DNA of 64,000 bases from Nitrosospira sp. Nsp11. GTDB lineage: Bacteria > Pseudomonadota > Gammaproteobacteria > Burkholderiales > Nitrosomonadaceae. Shown here one piece after another: positions 35,601 to 44,948 of this stretch. Where the stretch lies: positions 163,663-227,662 of the forward strand of contig NZ_FRBV01000004.1 of assembly GCF_900142705.1 (NCBI RefSeq), in the 5' to 3' direction. The stretch's first letter is position 1. Every line of letters begins with the position of its first letter. The position numbers were made by a program, and so were the translations under genes. Under the pieces are notes generated by a model, which did not search any database, had not been told where the DNA came from, and saw only the letters and a program-made list of their open reading frames with translations.

Positions 35601-36866
35601 ATGGCGGACGATCTGGCCGTGTACTTGAGGTACAGCGGGGCAACTGCCGAGCGAGTCAGGGATCTGGCGGCGGCTCGCGAACGGATAAAAGTACTCCCGC
35701 CCGGCTTATGGCTGCTTATCATTGACGCGGGTCACAATGTTCCACCCATCGAGCAACTGCGTGAAGCCTTCCAGTCACGACCCGATATGGACCCCCACTT
35801 CGTGGTTCTCGAGCATGGGCATCATCAGCCCGACATTGAGCCGCGATTCGTTGTTATCAGGCGCGGCCGCCGTCGTCATGAGCGTTCCGAAATGGTCGAT
35901 ACGGTCACACTGGATGGCGATGTCATGCATCGCGAAGCTTTCCTGCGGGCGGTGGCTATCGCGGCGGGGCGCGCGCATGAAGAAGTCGAAACGCAGGAGG
36001 CTGCCAAGGTCGAGCCGATGGTTGCTCCGTCTCGCGAGACGGAGCTTAAGGAAGGGCGGCTGATTCTCGTAGCGGAAGACAACGAAATCAACCAGAAAGT
36101 GATCCGCCAACAGCTCACGTTGCTGGGCTATGCCACAGATATCGCCGGCGATGGCCGCGAAGCGCTGAAACGCTGGGAGAGCGGCAACTACGCGCTGCTG
36201 CTCACCGACCTGCATATGCCGGAGATGGATGGCTACCAGTTAACCTCAGCCATTCGCCTCGCCGAGCAGGGCAAAACCAGAAAACCCATTATTGCGTTTA
36301 CTGCCAATGCACTCAAGGGCGAGGCCGAGCATTGCCGTGAAGTGGGCATGGACGATTATCTGAGCAAGCCTGTGCAACTCTCCCACTTGAAAGCGATATT
36401 ACATAAATGGCTGCCTCCCGCCACTACCACGCAACTGCTGTCGCTCGCAACCCCCGCTATCTCTGCCGCCCCGGCCGCCGTGCCCGCTACTACCCCCAGC
36501 ACTCCCACCGCGACCCCCACCCCAATGGTGCAAAAACCGGTGGACGTGAATGTCCTTAAAGAGCTTGTTGGAGATGATCCGACGGTGACCAGTGAGTTTT
36601 TGAGAGATTTTCGCACCAGTTCGGAAAAAATAGCGGCGGATTTGCGCAGCGCCTGCCAGGGAGGGCAGGCAAAAATCGCCGGCGCCACCGCTCACAAACT
36701 CAAGTCGTCGGCCCGGGCGGTGGGTGCGTTGGCGTTAGGCGAATTATGTGCGGAGATGGAACAAGCAGGAAAGGCAGGCGACGCTCAGGCTTTAAATGCG
36801 CTATTGCCGCGTTTCGAGTCGGAGTTGGCAGCCGTGAATAAATATATCGATTCATTGCAAGGCTGA
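32694..36866 (+). CDS. hybrid sensor histidine kinase (sensor-HAMP-PAS-PAS-HisKA-HATPase-REC-REC-Hpt)
   Basis: A 1390-residue kinase with a complete phosphorelay. Order: membrane helix 12-32; extracytoplasmic Cache-like sensor to about 315; second helix 317-340; HAMP; coiled coil; two PAS domains (about 432-560 and 569-690); HisKA with [13 protein letters not shown] near 719; ATPase with DNGIGMNEE and [11 protein letters not shown]; a degenerate receiver at about 950-1065; a good receiver ([29 protein letters not shown]) at about 1120-1235; an Ala/Pro/Thr linker; and an Hpt domain with [12 protein letters not shown] near 1332. ATG 32694 is preferred over the upstream in-frame ATG 32655 because it overlaps the binding-protein stop as ATGA. 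It likely signals to the REC-EAL protein downstream. Confidence 0.92.
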   Translation: MIGFTSLTQRFAVWFMAVSLLPILVIGYSLLRTFETETQKTAVQQVSAIADMKAEQIDSYLRERIRDARIIQVASTTRTAMREFASAYAKDGVESHAYRRLDAFYRGHFKRFVEDAGYYDLFLISTQGDIVYTQAHEADFATNLITGPYRNSGLGRITRAALNTLQSGVSDFEYYPPSRGAIAAFMAIPIVVEGKLEGVLALQFYSERVFDVVTDNVGLGASGETVVTRLLDDHTALVMAPLRHEPNAALELKIPIHNPPFSTSVHNGLYGERGGGLKMDYRGKEVVAAWRYLPRMNWSIEVKMDADEVFASVTRVRAFSLLILGLTLLVASLGAVLFSRRVVTTLKKLSHSAQHIAAGNLQQRVPVKGWNEIGKLAGTFNTMIERLNVSNRERDLAEDDLRQLNQDLETRVATRTAELERANAILASKEEETRSVVEHMMDCIVTIDDKSIIRSVNPVIEKLFGYTREEAIGQNVSILMPEPHRSGHDGYISRYYRTGRGRCEFDHILTLEVEGVHNIGMGREVEGRHKNGHAIDLYVAVSEYFVGGKRYFTAILRDIHDRKQAEQALRGSEQRLRAIVDNLAAFVGEMTPDGVLVEINRTALESGGLRPPDVIGKRLDETAWFAFKPEVQAQIRQDIKRAVGGEIVRHDIEARIAGGGVMTMDFMLVPVRDAKGQVAKLIPSGINISERVRMLKDLQQARLDAEQANQAKSIFLAAMSHEIRTPMNGVIGMADVLQQTSLNGYQMEMVDLIRESAFALLEIIEDILDFSKIEAGRLEIEQAPTSIVTVVEKACNMLESLASRKGVELTLFLDPAIPEEVYGDALRLRQVLVNLANNAIKFSSGLEEPGRVSVRALMADHSADRVTVEFQVTDNGIGMNEETKAHLFTSFTQGDTSTTRRYGGTGLGLAISYHLIQLMGGTITVQSAPGKGSIFTVRISFAQLPAAPSGDKVVDLTGVSCLVLGDEKGMADDLAVYLRYSGATAERVRDLAAARERIKVLPPGLWLLIIDAGHNVPPIEQLREAFQSRPDMDPHFVVLEHGHHQPDIEPRFVVIRRGRRRHERSEMVDTVTLDGDVMHREAFLRAVAIAAGRAHEEVETQEAAKVEPMVAPSRETELKEGRLILVAEDNEINQKVIRQQLTLLGYATDIAGDGREALKRWESGNYALLLTDLHMPEMDGYQLTSAIRLAEQGKTRKPIIAFTANALKGEAEHCREVGMDDYLSKPVQLSHLKAILHKWLPPATTTQLLSLATPAISAAPAAVPATTPSTPTATPTPMVQKPVDVNVLKELVGDDPTVTSEFLRDFRTSSEKIAADLRSACQGGQAKIAGATAHKLKSSARAVGALALGELCAEMEQAGKAGDAQALNALLPRFESELAAVNKYIDSLQG

Positions 36867-36952
36867 TGCGAGCAGGATCCGTGACGCTGGCCGGGATCGA
36901 TGGCGGCGCCGGAGTGACAGTGCCTTTTCGAGAAGGCAAAATAATGACCCAC

Positions 36953-36983
36953 TTGATGACCCGTCTCAAACGAGCATTATAAT
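36953..36983 (+). promoter_or_regulatory. candidate sigma-70 promoter for the REC-EAL gene
   Basis: TTGATG at 36953-36958 and a perfect TATAAT at 36978-36983 with a long, 19-base spacer. It lies about 180 bases before the REC-EAL start. The overlong spacer lowers confidence. Confidence 0.35.
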
Positions 36984-37163
36984 ATCTGATCGAATGGTTT
37001 ATGCTCCCGTTATCACGATAAAGATTCCCTGCCGCGATTCAGCACTGGAGCCTGGGAATTTCCGAATTTATCCCGCTTCGTCAGGAAAGGGCGCGGCGAA
37101 AAATGATGGGCTGACAGATCAGCATAGTTTCCAGCTATCGACCTGAAGGGAAGAGCGAACGCC

Positions 37164-38405
37164 ATGACAGATAGATCCGCAGTCAATATTCTGGTGCTTG
37201 ACGATGAGTCTTTCATGCTCAAGCTGCTGGGGCGCATCCTGTTGAACCTGGGATTTACCTCGGTAATTTTTTGCGATAGCGGGCGATCGGCCCTGGAACA
37301 GATAACTGATGCGAATGTACGGCCGAACCTGATCCTGCTGGACCTCAATATGCCCGAAATGGATGGGATCGAGTTTGTGCGGCACCTTGTCGACCGGCAT
37401 TATTCCGGTAGCCTCATACTGATCAGCGGCGAGGACGAGCGCATGCTGCAAACCGCGGAGAAACTGGTACGGGCGCATAAGATCCCCATACTTGGGTACC
37501 TGCACAAGCCTGTCAAACCGGATGCGTTATCCGCGATGCTTGAGAAGTGGACGCCACCCCTTACCGAAGCCACCGGCGTGGCGAAGAAAATGTACGGCTC
37601 GGATGAGTTGAGGGCTGCCATCGACAATGGCGAACTGATCAATTATTACCAACCGAAAGTGGCGGTTGCTACCGGCGAGCTGATTGGTGTGGAGACGCTG
37701 GCGCGATGGCAGCATCCCGTGGATGGTCTCATTTTTCCAGACCAATTCATCAATGTGGCCGAGGCGTCCGGCCTGATCGATAAGCTGACTCAAGTGGTAT
37801 TCACGGGCGCGATGACGCAGGCGAAAGCCTGGGAAGAAGCGCACTTGCCATTGCGGATCGCTGTCAATGTATCCATGGATAATCTGGCATCCCTGGATTT
37901 TCTGAATTTTGTTGCCGAGATCACCACAAAGCTGAATGTAGCGCCGCATAACGTGGTCCTGGAGGTAACGGAAACCCGATTGATGCAGGATACGCGCGCG
38001 CCGCTTGAGATTCTGACCCGGCTGCGCTTGAAGCGCTTCCGCCTTTCTATTGATGATTTCGGCACCGGGCACTCTTCCCTGGCACAGTTGCGCGACATTC
38101 CCTTTGATGAACTCAAGATCGATCAGGGTTTCGTACATGGCGCATGGAAAGACGAAACATTACGTGCCATGTATGACGCGAGCCTGTCTCTGGCACGACA
38201 ACTGGACATGGAGGTGGTGGCGGAAGGAGTAGAAGACCGGAACGATTGGGATCTTCTGCGCCTCACGGGATGCGATCTGGCCCAAGGGACGTTCATGTCG
38301 CGGCCTATGCTGGCCGCCGATCTGCCTGCATGGATTGAAAAATGGCGCGAACGGGTGCAAAACGAGCTTTCCATCCCTGCGGAGGCTCAGGGAGTTATCA
38401 AATAA
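37164..38405 (+). CDS. response regulator with EAL (c-di-GMP phosphodiesterase) output
   Basis: A 413-residue two-domain protein. The receiver (1-125) has the acidic pocket LVLDDES, the phospho-acceptor in LLDLNMPEMDG near residue 59 and the conserved Lys in LHKPVKP near 116. The EAL domain (about 150-395) keeps its catalytic set: VETLARWQHP (Glu), NVSMDNL, EVTETRL, the DDFGTG loop in SIDDFGTGHSSLAQL, LKIDQGFV and VVAEGVED. It is therefore expected to be an active phosphodiesterase hydrolysing c-di-GMP, switched by phosphorylation. The hybrid kinase directly upstream is the likely phosphate source. REP palindromes follow the gene. Confidence 0.92.
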   Translation: MTDRSAVNILVLDDESFMLKLLGRILLNLGFTSVIFCDSGRSALEQITDANVRPNLILLDLNMPEMDGIEFVRHLVDRHYSGSLILISGEDERMLQTAEKLVRAHKIPILGYLHKPVKPDALSAMLEKWTPPLTEATGVAKKMYGSDELRAAIDNGELINYYQPKVAVATGELIGVETLARWQHPVDGLIFPDQFINVAEASGLIDKLTQVVFTGAMTQAKAWEEAHLPLRIAVNVSMDNLASLDFLNFVAEITTKLNVAPHNVVLEVTETRLMQDTRAPLEILTRLRLKRFRLSIDDFGTGHSSLAQLRDIPFDELKIDQGFVHGAWKDETLRAMYDASLSLARQLDMEVVAEGVEDRNDWDLLRLTGCDLAQGTFMSRPMLAADLPAWIEKWRERVQNELSIPAEAQGVIK

Positions 38406-38489
38406 TTATTCGCGATACCCCTGCGGGTCGGAAAATTGGCCCCTCATGTAATCGGTCTGTGATACCACAAGAAATCAGGAATGAGTGCG

Positions 38490-38546
38490 GTAGGTCGGGC
38501 TATGCCCGACGATCGAAGAAATGATGTCGGGCAGAGCCCGACCTAC
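38490..38546. repeat. REP palindrome pair (BIME)
   Basis: GTAGGTCGGGCTATGCCCGA, then CGATCGAAGAAATGAT, then GTCGGGCAGAGCCCGACCTA with a final C. It has the same layout as 23551-23607. Confidence 0.85.
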
Positions 38547-38686
38547 TCCATTCATATGACGTTCAATGCGATGGTGATGCCTTTTCAATCCACCGTCGTC
38601 TTCATGGATGGCGAGCGCGCTCTGCTGTTTGCGCGCCTTTGTCGACTCACGCTGCGCTAATCCGGCTCAGAAAATTTATGATGGAG

Positions 38687-38711
38687 GTAGATCGGGCTCT
38701 GCCCGACATCG
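38687..38711. repeat. single REP palindrome
   Basis: GTAGATCGGGCTCTGCCCGA followed by CATCG; one base differs from the usual GTAGGTC start. The following CTTCTTTGATC is shared with the copy at 43888. Confidence 0.75.
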
Positions 38712-38893
38712 CTTCTTTGATCCAAGCTGCGCATGAATTCCAGGTTGTTCTGCTGATGTAGAATCATCCGGAGCAAGTAGCGCAACCCATCAAGGATGAA
38801 TGACTCGGTTGCGGCTTCCGGCCTTCATCATCCTGTAAGACGTCTGCGGATGATTTCTATCCGAGCACTTCCCGAAGAAGCTGAGCAGAAGTT

Positions 38894-39274
38894 CTATATA
38901 AGCAGTGCCGCCGCCACGCGTCGTCCTTCGGCTGTCAGTATGTTATAGGTGCGGCATGCGGCGGCGGTATCCATCACCTCGACGCCGATGCGTGACTCTA
39001 TCAGCGTCCTCGTTAGTGTCGGGTGAGGAAAACGCAGGGTGGCTCCGGTCCCGAACAACACCATTTCAGGTTGCAGGGAGAGCACGAATTCGAAGTGCTC
39101 GGCCCTGAGCTGTTCAAAGGTTTTGGCGTCCCAATTTTCAATCAGGCGATCGGGCAATACGATCAGGCTTTGCTCATGACGCGTCTTATTGACCATGACG
39201 TATCCGGCCCCGTAGCCGGTGAACATGTTTTGTTCGGAAAACACGGAAAGATGCAACTTCACGTAAGGCTCCAT
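38894..39274 (-). CDS. Mth938-like domain (DUF498) protein
   Basis: A 126-residue soluble protein of the Mth938/DUF498 family, a small alpha/beta fold also seen in mitochondrial complex I assembly factor NDUFAF3. Typical segments are YGAGYVMVNKTRHEQSLIVL, PEMVLFGTGATLRFPHPTL and GVEVMDTAAACRTYNILTAE with the conserved cysteine. A role in respiratory complex assembly is suggested for relatives but not shown for bacterial ones. It is divergent from alaA. Confidence 0.82.
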   Translation of the reverse strand: MEPYVKLHLSVFSEQNMFTGYGAGYVMVNKTRHEQSLIVLPDRLIENWDAKTFEQLRAEHFEFVLSLQPEMVLFGTGATLRFPHPTLTRTLIESRIGVEVMDTAAACRTYNILTAEGRRVAAALLI

Positions 39275-39481
39275 TTGCGGCAGATTGGCGTGTCGGGTAA
39301 CATTACATCTTTTTTGCGCCTTGATAAAGTTTTTGTGTCAATTAAGGGGAACAACGCAGGCCGAGGATTTTTTCGGTGCCTGCGATGGAAACCGCAAAGC
39401 TTTGAATTTCAAATACTCCACCATTAGGTTATCTTCTACCGGCGCTTACCAGCGCTATTGCCAATCAGGTCTTTTCCATTC

Positions 39482-40708
39482 ATGCGACCCATCCTGAAAT
39501 CCAGCAAGCTGGCGAATGTATGTTATGACATCCGCGGGCCGGTGCTCGACCGTTCGAGACAAATGGAAGAGGAAGGGCATTACATCATCAAGCTCAATAT
39601 CGGCAATCCGGCCTCATTCGGTTTTGATGCGCCCGAGGAGATTCTGCAGGATGTCATTCATAACCTCTCCGCCGCGTCCGGCTACTGCGACTCCAAAGGC
39701 TTGTTCGCCGCACGCAAGGCGATCATGCATTACACGCAGGAAAAACGCATTCAGGACGTGCGGATGGAGGATATTTACATCGGCAACGGCGTTTCCGAGT
39801 TGATCGTGATGGCGATGCAGGCGCTGTTGAATACCGGTGACGAGGTGCTGATCCCCTCTCCCGACTATCCATTGTGGACCGCGGCGGTGGTGTTGGCCGG
39901 TGGCACGGCGCGGCATTATGTTTGCGATGAGCAATCCGGATGGCTGCCGGACCTGGATGATATGCGTTCGAAAATTACGCCGAACACCCGCGCCATCGTT
40001 GTCATTAATCCCAATAATCCTACTGGCGCGCTTTATCCGGATGACGTATTGCGTGAAATCATCGAGATCGCGCGCCAGCATCAGCTCATCATTTATGCGG
40101 ATGAAATTTATGATAAAGTGCTGTACGATGGCGCCACGCACACTTCGATAGCCTCGCTGGCGGACGACATTCTATTTGTAACCCTGAATGGCTTGTCCAA
40201 GAATTATCGGGCCGCGGGGTTTCGCTCCGGCTGGGCGGTGGTTTCGGGAACAAAACAATTTGCCCGCGATTATATATCGGGGCTGACCATGCTTGCTTCC
40301 ATGCGCCTGTGCGCAAATGTTCCCTCGCAATTCGGCATTCAGACCGCGCTTGGCGGCTATCAAAGCATCAAGGATCTGGTAATGCCCACAGGGCGGCTTA
40401 TGCGGCAGCGTGATCTCGCCTGGAAATTGCTGACCGATATTCCCGGCGTTACGTGCTACAAGCCGCAGGCCGCAATGTATTTATTCCCGCGGCTGGAGCC
40501 CGAAATGTATCCGATCGAGGACGACGAGCAGTTTGCGCTGGATCTGCTGCTGGAAGAGAAGGTGCTGCTGGTGCAGGGCAGCGGCTTCAACTGGCCGTCC
40601 ACCGATCACTTTCGCGTGGTTTTTTTGCCCAACAGCGATGACCTGACGGAAGCAATCGGCCGCATCGGGAATTTCCTTGAGCGGTATCGCAAGCGCTGCC
40701 GAACCTGA
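39482..40708 (+). CDS. alaA: alanine aminotransferase AlaA (class I/II PLP enzyme)
   Basis: A 408-residue PLP-dependent aminotransferase of the AlaA/YfbQ type, forming alanine from pyruvate and glutamate. Landmarks: KLNIGNPASFGFDAPEEIL near residue 40, VINPNNPTGALY near 178, YADEIYDKVLYDG near 210 and the Schiff-base Lys in LNGLSKNYRAAGFRSGW near 243. The start at 39482 gives the family's usual MRPILKSSKLANVCYDIRGP opening and is preferred over an ATG 24 bases upstream. It heads an alaA-hom-thrC run, a gene order common in betaproteobacteria. Confidence 0.92.
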   Translation: MRPILKSSKLANVCYDIRGPVLDRSRQMEEEGHYIIKLNIGNPASFGFDAPEEILQDVIHNLSAASGYCDSKGLFAARKAIMHYTQEKRIQDVRMEDIYIGNGVSELIVMAMQALLNTGDEVLIPSPDYPLWTAAVVLAGGTARHYVCDEQSGWLPDLDDMRSKITPNTRAIVVINPNNPTGALYPDDVLREIIEIARQHQLIIYADEIYDKVLYDGATHTSIASLADDILFVTLNGLSKNYRAAGFRSGWAVVSGTKQFARDYISGLTMLASMRLCANVPSQFGIQTALGGYQSIKDLVMPTGRLMRQRDLAWKLLTDIPGVTCYKPQAAMYLFPRLEPEMYPIEDDEQFALDLLLEEKVLLVQGSGFNWPSTDHFRVVFLPNSDDLTEAIGRIGNFLERYRKRCRT

Positions 40709-40818
40709 GCTTAACCTGACAAAACAGTAAAAACGCAGCGGGAGGGATAAACCCCGACCGCCAACGTCACGCCGAAATACTGAGCCCATCCGCCAACTTT
40801 ATTTTTATTGAACTCAAC

Positions 40819-42135
40819 ATGAAACCCATCAATGTAGGCTTGCTAGGCGTCGGTACTGTCGGCGGCGGCACTTTTGCGGTGCTCAAACGCAATCAGGAGG
40901 AAATCACGCGTCGTGCCGGGCGCGGCATCGTCATCCGCATGATCGCCGATCGCGACCTGGAGAAAGCGCGCAATATCGCGGGTAATGACGTCGTGGTTAC
41001 CGCCGATGCGAATGAGGTCGTAACGAATCCGGATATCGATATCGTCGTCGAACTGATCGGTGGCTACACCGTGGCGAAGGAATTGACACTGAAGGCTATC
41101 GAGAACGGCAAGCATGTCATTACTGCCAACAAGGCGCTGCTGGCTTCGCATGGCACCGAAATTTTCGCGGCAGCCCAGAGAAAAGGCGTGATGGTTGCGT
41201 TCGAAGCGGCCGTAGCCGGGGGCATACCCATTATCAAGGCGTTGCGTGAGGGACTGACTGCGAATCGTATCGAATGGATTGCCGGCATCATCAACGGCAC
41301 GAGTAATTTCATCCTGTCCGAAATGCGCGATAAGGGGCTGACATTCGATACCGTGCTGAAGCAGGCGCAAAAACTGGGCTATGCCGAGGCTGATCCCACG
41401 TTTGACATCGAAGGTATCGACGCCGCGCACAAGCTCACCATCATGGCGGCTATCGCGTTCGGGATTCCCATGCAGTTCGACAAGGTTTACACCGAAGGCA
41501 TCACCAGATTGACCCGCGAAGATATTCGCTATGCCGAGGAGCTGGGCTATCGCATCAAGCTGCTGGGCATTACACGGCGCACACCCAAAGGGATCGAGCT
41601 GCGCGTTCATCCAACGCTGATCCCTGCGAGGCGGTTGATAGCCAATGTGGAGGGTGTCATGAACGCGATCGTGGTGAAAGGCGACGCGGTAGGCGCCACC
41701 TTGTATTATGGCGCGGGTGCGGGCGCTGAGCCTACCGCCAGTTCGGTGGTGGCGGATCTGGTGGATGTGACCCGCATGCATACCGCCGATCCTAAACATC
41801 GTGTTCCTCATCTCGCTTTCCAGCCCGACCTGCTTTCGGATACACCCATCCTGACCATGGACGAGGTGGAGACTTCATACTACCTTCGCTTGCGAGTGAT
41901 GGATAAACCCGGGGCACTGGCTGACATCACCCGCGTACTCGCCGATCTGGGCATTTCCATCGACGCTATGGTGCAGAAAGAACCCAGCGAGGGTGAAGAT
42001 CAGGTGGATATCATCATGCTCACCCACTTGGCGATTGAAAAAAACATTAATGCCGCGATCGCGAAAATAAAAAAACTGCCTTTGACAACCGGTAAGGTGA
42101 CGCGCATCCGGCTGGAAAATTTAAGCAGCAAGTAG
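40819..42135 (+). CDS. hom: homoserine dehydrogenase
   Basis: A 438-residue monofunctional enzyme reducing aspartate semialdehyde to homoserine with NAD(P)H. The Rossmann motif GLLGVGTVGGGTF is at residue 8, the catalytic region includes TANKALLASHG and GGIPIIKALREGL, and the signature IAGIINGTSNFILSEM lies near 154. A C-terminal ACT domain (YYLRLRVMDKPGALADITRV) suggests feedback inhibition by threonine. It lies between alaA and thrC on the same strand. Confidence 0.95.
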   Translation: MKPINVGLLGVGTVGGGTFAVLKRNQEEITRRAGRGIVIRMIADRDLEKARNIAGNDVVVTADANEVVTNPDIDIVVELIGGYTVAKELTLKAIENGKHVITANKALLASHGTEIFAAAQRKGVMVAFEAAVAGGIPIIKALREGLTANRIEWIAGIINGTSNFILSEMRDKGLTFDTVLKQAQKLGYAEADPTFDIEGIDAAHKLTIMAAIAFGIPMQFDKVYTEGITRLTREDIRYAEELGYRIKLLGITRRTPKGIELRVHPTLIPARRLIANVEGVMNAIVVKGDAVGATLYYGAGAGAEPTASSVVADLVDVTRMHTADPKHRVPHLAFQPDLLSDTPILTMDEVETSYYLRLRVMDKPGALADITRVLADLGISIDAMVQKEPSEGEDQVDIIMLTHLAIEKNINAAIAKIKKLPLTTGKVTRIRLENLSSK

Positions 42136-42329
42136 TGGGGGACCATTCTTGGGGCCTCCAAACGTTGCGCGATCGGACAATCAACCGTCGCCGCCCAGCT
42201 GAACTGTCACCGGTAAGTTGCTAGGCGGGGTGTGCGAGCAGGATGGCTTCGCGCCGAGGCTGGGGTAGCATAAGTTGCAAGTCAAATGTTATATGTGAGA
42301 GTTGTTCCAGTTCTGTTGTGGTGAAAATA

Positions 42330-43745
42330 ATGCGCTATATTTCTACTCGCGGCGGCATGCCGCCGAAAAAATTTTCCATGATTCTCCTGGGTGGGCTGGC
42401 GCCTGACGGTGGGTTGGTGATGCCTGAAACCTACCCGAAGTTCGATGCCGCCGAGCTGGAAAGATTGCGCGCCCTGAATTACCAGGAGCTCGCGTTCGAG
42501 ATTATTTCACGTTTTGCAGATGATATTCCCGCCGCCGATCTGCACGGCATCATTACGCGGACTTATACCGCTGAAATGTTTCAGAGTGAGGAGATCACTC
42601 CCTTGGCGACACTGGAGCCGGGGCTGCACATCCTGCGATTGTCGAACGGGCCGACCCTGGCATTCAAGGATATTGCCCTGCAATTGCTGGGCAATTTGTT
42701 CGAGTATGCTCTTGCAAAAACCGGAGAGCGTCTGAATATTCTCGGCGCAACTTCCGGCGATACGGGTCCCAGCGCGGAATACGCCATGCGCGGCAAGCGC
42801 AGCATTCGCGTGTTCATGCTTTCCCCACAAGGGAAGATGAGCCGGTTCCAGACCGCGCAAATGTTTTCGCTGCAAGATCCGAATATTTTCAATATCGCCG
42901 TTCGCGGCGTATTCGACGATTGCCAGGACATCGTCAAGTCGGTCAGCAACGACTCTGTGTTCAAGCAAAGATACCGCATCGGCACCGTCAATTCGATAAA
43001 CTGGGCGCGTATCGCCGCCCAGATCATCTATTATTTCAAAGGGTATTTCGAGGCTACCCGCTCGAATAGCGAGCAGGTATCGTTTGCCGTGCCATCGGGG
43101 AACTTCGGTAATATCTGTGCAGGCCATGTTGCGCGGATGATGGGCCTGCCCATCAGAAAATTGATACTTGCCACCAATGAAAACGACGTGCTGGATGAAT
43201 TCTTCAGGACGGGGTGCTATCGGCCCCGCACCACGGGAGAGACACAGCAGACCAGCAGTCCCTCGATGGATATTTCCAAGGCGTCCAACTTCGAGCGTTT
43301 CATTTTTGACCTGACAGAGCGGGATGCGTCCAGGGTGAAGGAATTATGGGGATTAGTGGACAAGGGCGGCGCTTTCGATCTCGCCGCTACGCCGTTATGG
43401 GAGAAAGTGAAGAACTTCGGTCTTGTATCGGGAACCAGTAACCATGCGGCCCGCATCGCGACCATCCGCAAAACATATGAGCAATATGGCATGCTGGTGG
43501 ACCCGCATACCGCGGACGGTTTAAAGGTGGGACTGGAACACCGCGAAACCGGCGTGCCCCTGATCTGCCTGGAAACCGCGCTGCCCGTAAAATTTTCCGA
43601 GAGCATCGTCGAGGCCATCGGACAGGAGCCGGCACGTCCGGCGGGTTATGAAAATATTGAAAGCATGCCGCAGCGATATGTTGTGATGAATGCTGACGCC
43701 GATGCCATCAAAGCGTTTATTGCCGAGCAGACCGGACAGCTCTAG
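42330..43745 (+). CDS. thrC: threonine synthase
   Basis: A 471-residue PLP enzyme converting O-phosphohomoserine to threonine. It opens MRYISTRGGMPPKKFSMILL, as is usual for the family, which fixes the start at 42330 rather than at an in-frame ATG 87 bases upstream. The PLP lysine is in GPTLAFKDIALQLLGNLFEY near residue 110, and the phosphate loop is LGATSGDTGPSAEYA near 140. PSGNFGNICAGHVARMMGLP completes the fold. Upstream of the start the ribosome-binding site is weak, so coupling with hom is likely transcriptional only. Confidence 0.94.
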   Translation: MRYISTRGGMPPKKFSMILLGGLAPDGGLVMPETYPKFDAAELERLRALNYQELAFEIISRFADDIPAADLHGIITRTYTAEMFQSEEITPLATLEPGLHILRLSNGPTLAFKDIALQLLGNLFEYALAKTGERLNILGATSGDTGPSAEYAMRGKRSIRVFMLSPQGKMSRFQTAQMFSLQDPNIFNIAVRGVFDDCQDIVKSVSNDSVFKQRYRIGTVNSINWARIAAQIIYYFKGYFEATRSNSEQVSFAVPSGNFGNICAGHVARMMGLPIRKLILATNENDVLDEFFRTGCYRPRTTGETQQTSSPSMDISKASNFERFIFDLTERDASRVKELWGLVDKGGAFDLAATPLWEKVKNFGLVSGTSNHAARIATIRKTYEQYGMLVDPHTADGLKVGLEHRETGVPLICLETALPVKFSESIVEAIGQEPARPAGYENIESMPQRYVVMNADADAIKAFIAEQTGQL

Positions 43746-43837
43746 GCAACGATTTACTTGCGTTGCTTTTTTGAGCAGTGGCAAGTCAAGCAGCGGCAAG
43801 TAGAAAGCAGGTCGTACTCTCGACGATTCAATGCATG

Positions 43838-43860
43838 ATGTCGGGCGTAGCCCGACCTTC
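43838..43860. repeat. single REP palindrome
   Basis: GATGTCGGGCGTAGCCCGAC then CTTC. One arm of the common REP unit, 28 bases before a full pair. Confidence 0.75.
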
Positions 43861-43887
43861 CTCCGGCACGAATTTTCCCGCCGAGAA

Positions 43888-43944
43888 GTAGGTCGGGCTC
43901 CGCCCGACATCGTTTCTTTGATCGTCGGGCAGAGCCCGACCTAC
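43888..43944. repeat. REP palindrome pair (BIME)
   Basis: GTAGGTCGGGCTCCGCCCGA, spacer CATCGTTTCTTTGATC, then GTCGGGCAGAGCCCGACCTA with a final C. It lies between the convergent thrC and peptidase genes. Confidence 0.85.
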
Positions 43945-43975
43945 CTCGTGTGCCCGCGAGGGCAAGGATCACCTT

Positions 43976-44749
43976 TTACCTGCGCTGCTTTTCAGCGGCG
44001 GCTAGAAAATCGTCCAGTATGGGCCCCGAGTCGAGCAACTCACTGGCGCCGCCATGAAACTCTGGATGCCATTGAAATCCGGTCACGTAGCATGCGCCCC
44101 GCATGCGTATTGCCTCGATAATGCCGTCACTGGACACTGCCTCGACCTCGGAGTCTCGCCCCAGTCGCTTGATCGCCTGGTGATGGATGCTGTTGACAAA
44201 ATGTTGATAACCCTCACCGTACAGCTTTGCCAATCGGGAGTTCTCCTCGATTAGAACTGAATGGCGATGCTGATCATACAGAGCGTGGTCGACATGCGAG
44301 ATAGCGTTTGGGTGTTCGGTGGCGATATCCTGATAAAGGCTTCCGCCCAATGCCACGTTGATAAGCTGTAGCCCCCGACAAATGCCCAGTACGGGTTTCC
44401 CCTGCACGACACATTCCCAAAAGAGCTCCATTTCATAAAGATCGCGCACCCGATCTCCCGACCATTCTGGCCGTACAGGCGTTTCGCCGTATGAAATGGG
44501 ACTGACGTCCGCTCCCCCCTGCAGCACCAGTCCATCTATTTCCTTCACATAGTCGCTGATGCGCACGCTGGAGCGTTCGACGCCGCCTGTCTCTATGACG
44601 GGTAGCATGAACGCAAGGGCACGGCGGCGCATAATCCAATGGGCGACGCTTTGTTCGAGGTATTGAAGGGTTTTATTGCGAAAACCTAATTCCGCAGGCG
44701 GTTGATGCAGGATACGCGGTGATAATCCGATACGTAACGGGCGCGTCAT
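43976..44749 (-). CDS. gamma-glutamyl hydrolase family protein (peptidase C26, PuuD-like)
   Basis: A 257-residue class I glutamine-amidotransferase-like hydrolase that cleaves gamma-glutamyl bonds. The nucleophile elbow is GICRGLQLINVALGGSLYQD near residue 123 (Cys), and the catalytic His/Glu pair is in GFQWHPEF near residue 228. An oxyanion-type LVLQGGADVSPISYG lies near residue 72. Members act on gamma-glutamyl-GABA or related compounds. It is downstream of a GCS2-type ligase and an antiporter on the same strand, after a 199-base gap. Confidence 0.88.
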   Translation of the reverse strand: MTRPLRIGLSPRILHQPPAELGFRNKTLQYLEQSVAHWIMRRRALAFMLPVIETGGVERSSVRISDYVKEIDGLVLQGGADVSPISYGETPVRPEWSGDRVRDLYEMELFWECVVQGKPVLGICRGLQLINVALGGSLYQDIATEHPNAISHVDHALYDQHRHSVLIEENSRLAKLYGEGYQHFVNSIHHQAIKRLGRDSEVEAVSSDGIIEAIRMRGACYVTGFQWHPEFHGGASELLDSGPILDDFLAAAEKQRR

Positions 44750-44948
44750 TTAGAGTCTGGGTAGGGTGCATAAAGGAATATCAAGAATAATTAGATTGCT
44801 GCATTCCTGCTGTGTTCTTCGTCACATATAAATAAATATTTGCCTCCTCATTTGCCTCCTTTGCACCCTTCTTGTGATCAATTCAGCTATTTTAGCGTTC
44901 AGCAGTATTCTTTATACTTTAACAATAGCCGTATCCGGCGAATCAAGT

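Larger units (their letters stand above)
38406..38893. other. non-coding region with REP palindromes
   Basis: About 490 bases between the REC-EAL gene and the convergent Mth938-domain gene. It contains a REP pair (38490-38546) and a single REP (38687-38711). A 34-codon frame near 38555-38660 is not supported. Confidence 0.5.

Noticed and set aside
38555..38660. 34-codon frame between REP copies
   Set aside because: No ribosome-binding site, no match to the RAYT remnant and too short to support.
38490..38711. Palindromic repeats considered as a CRISPR array
   Set aside because: Units are REP palindromes in inverted pairs with irregular spacing and no cas genes.
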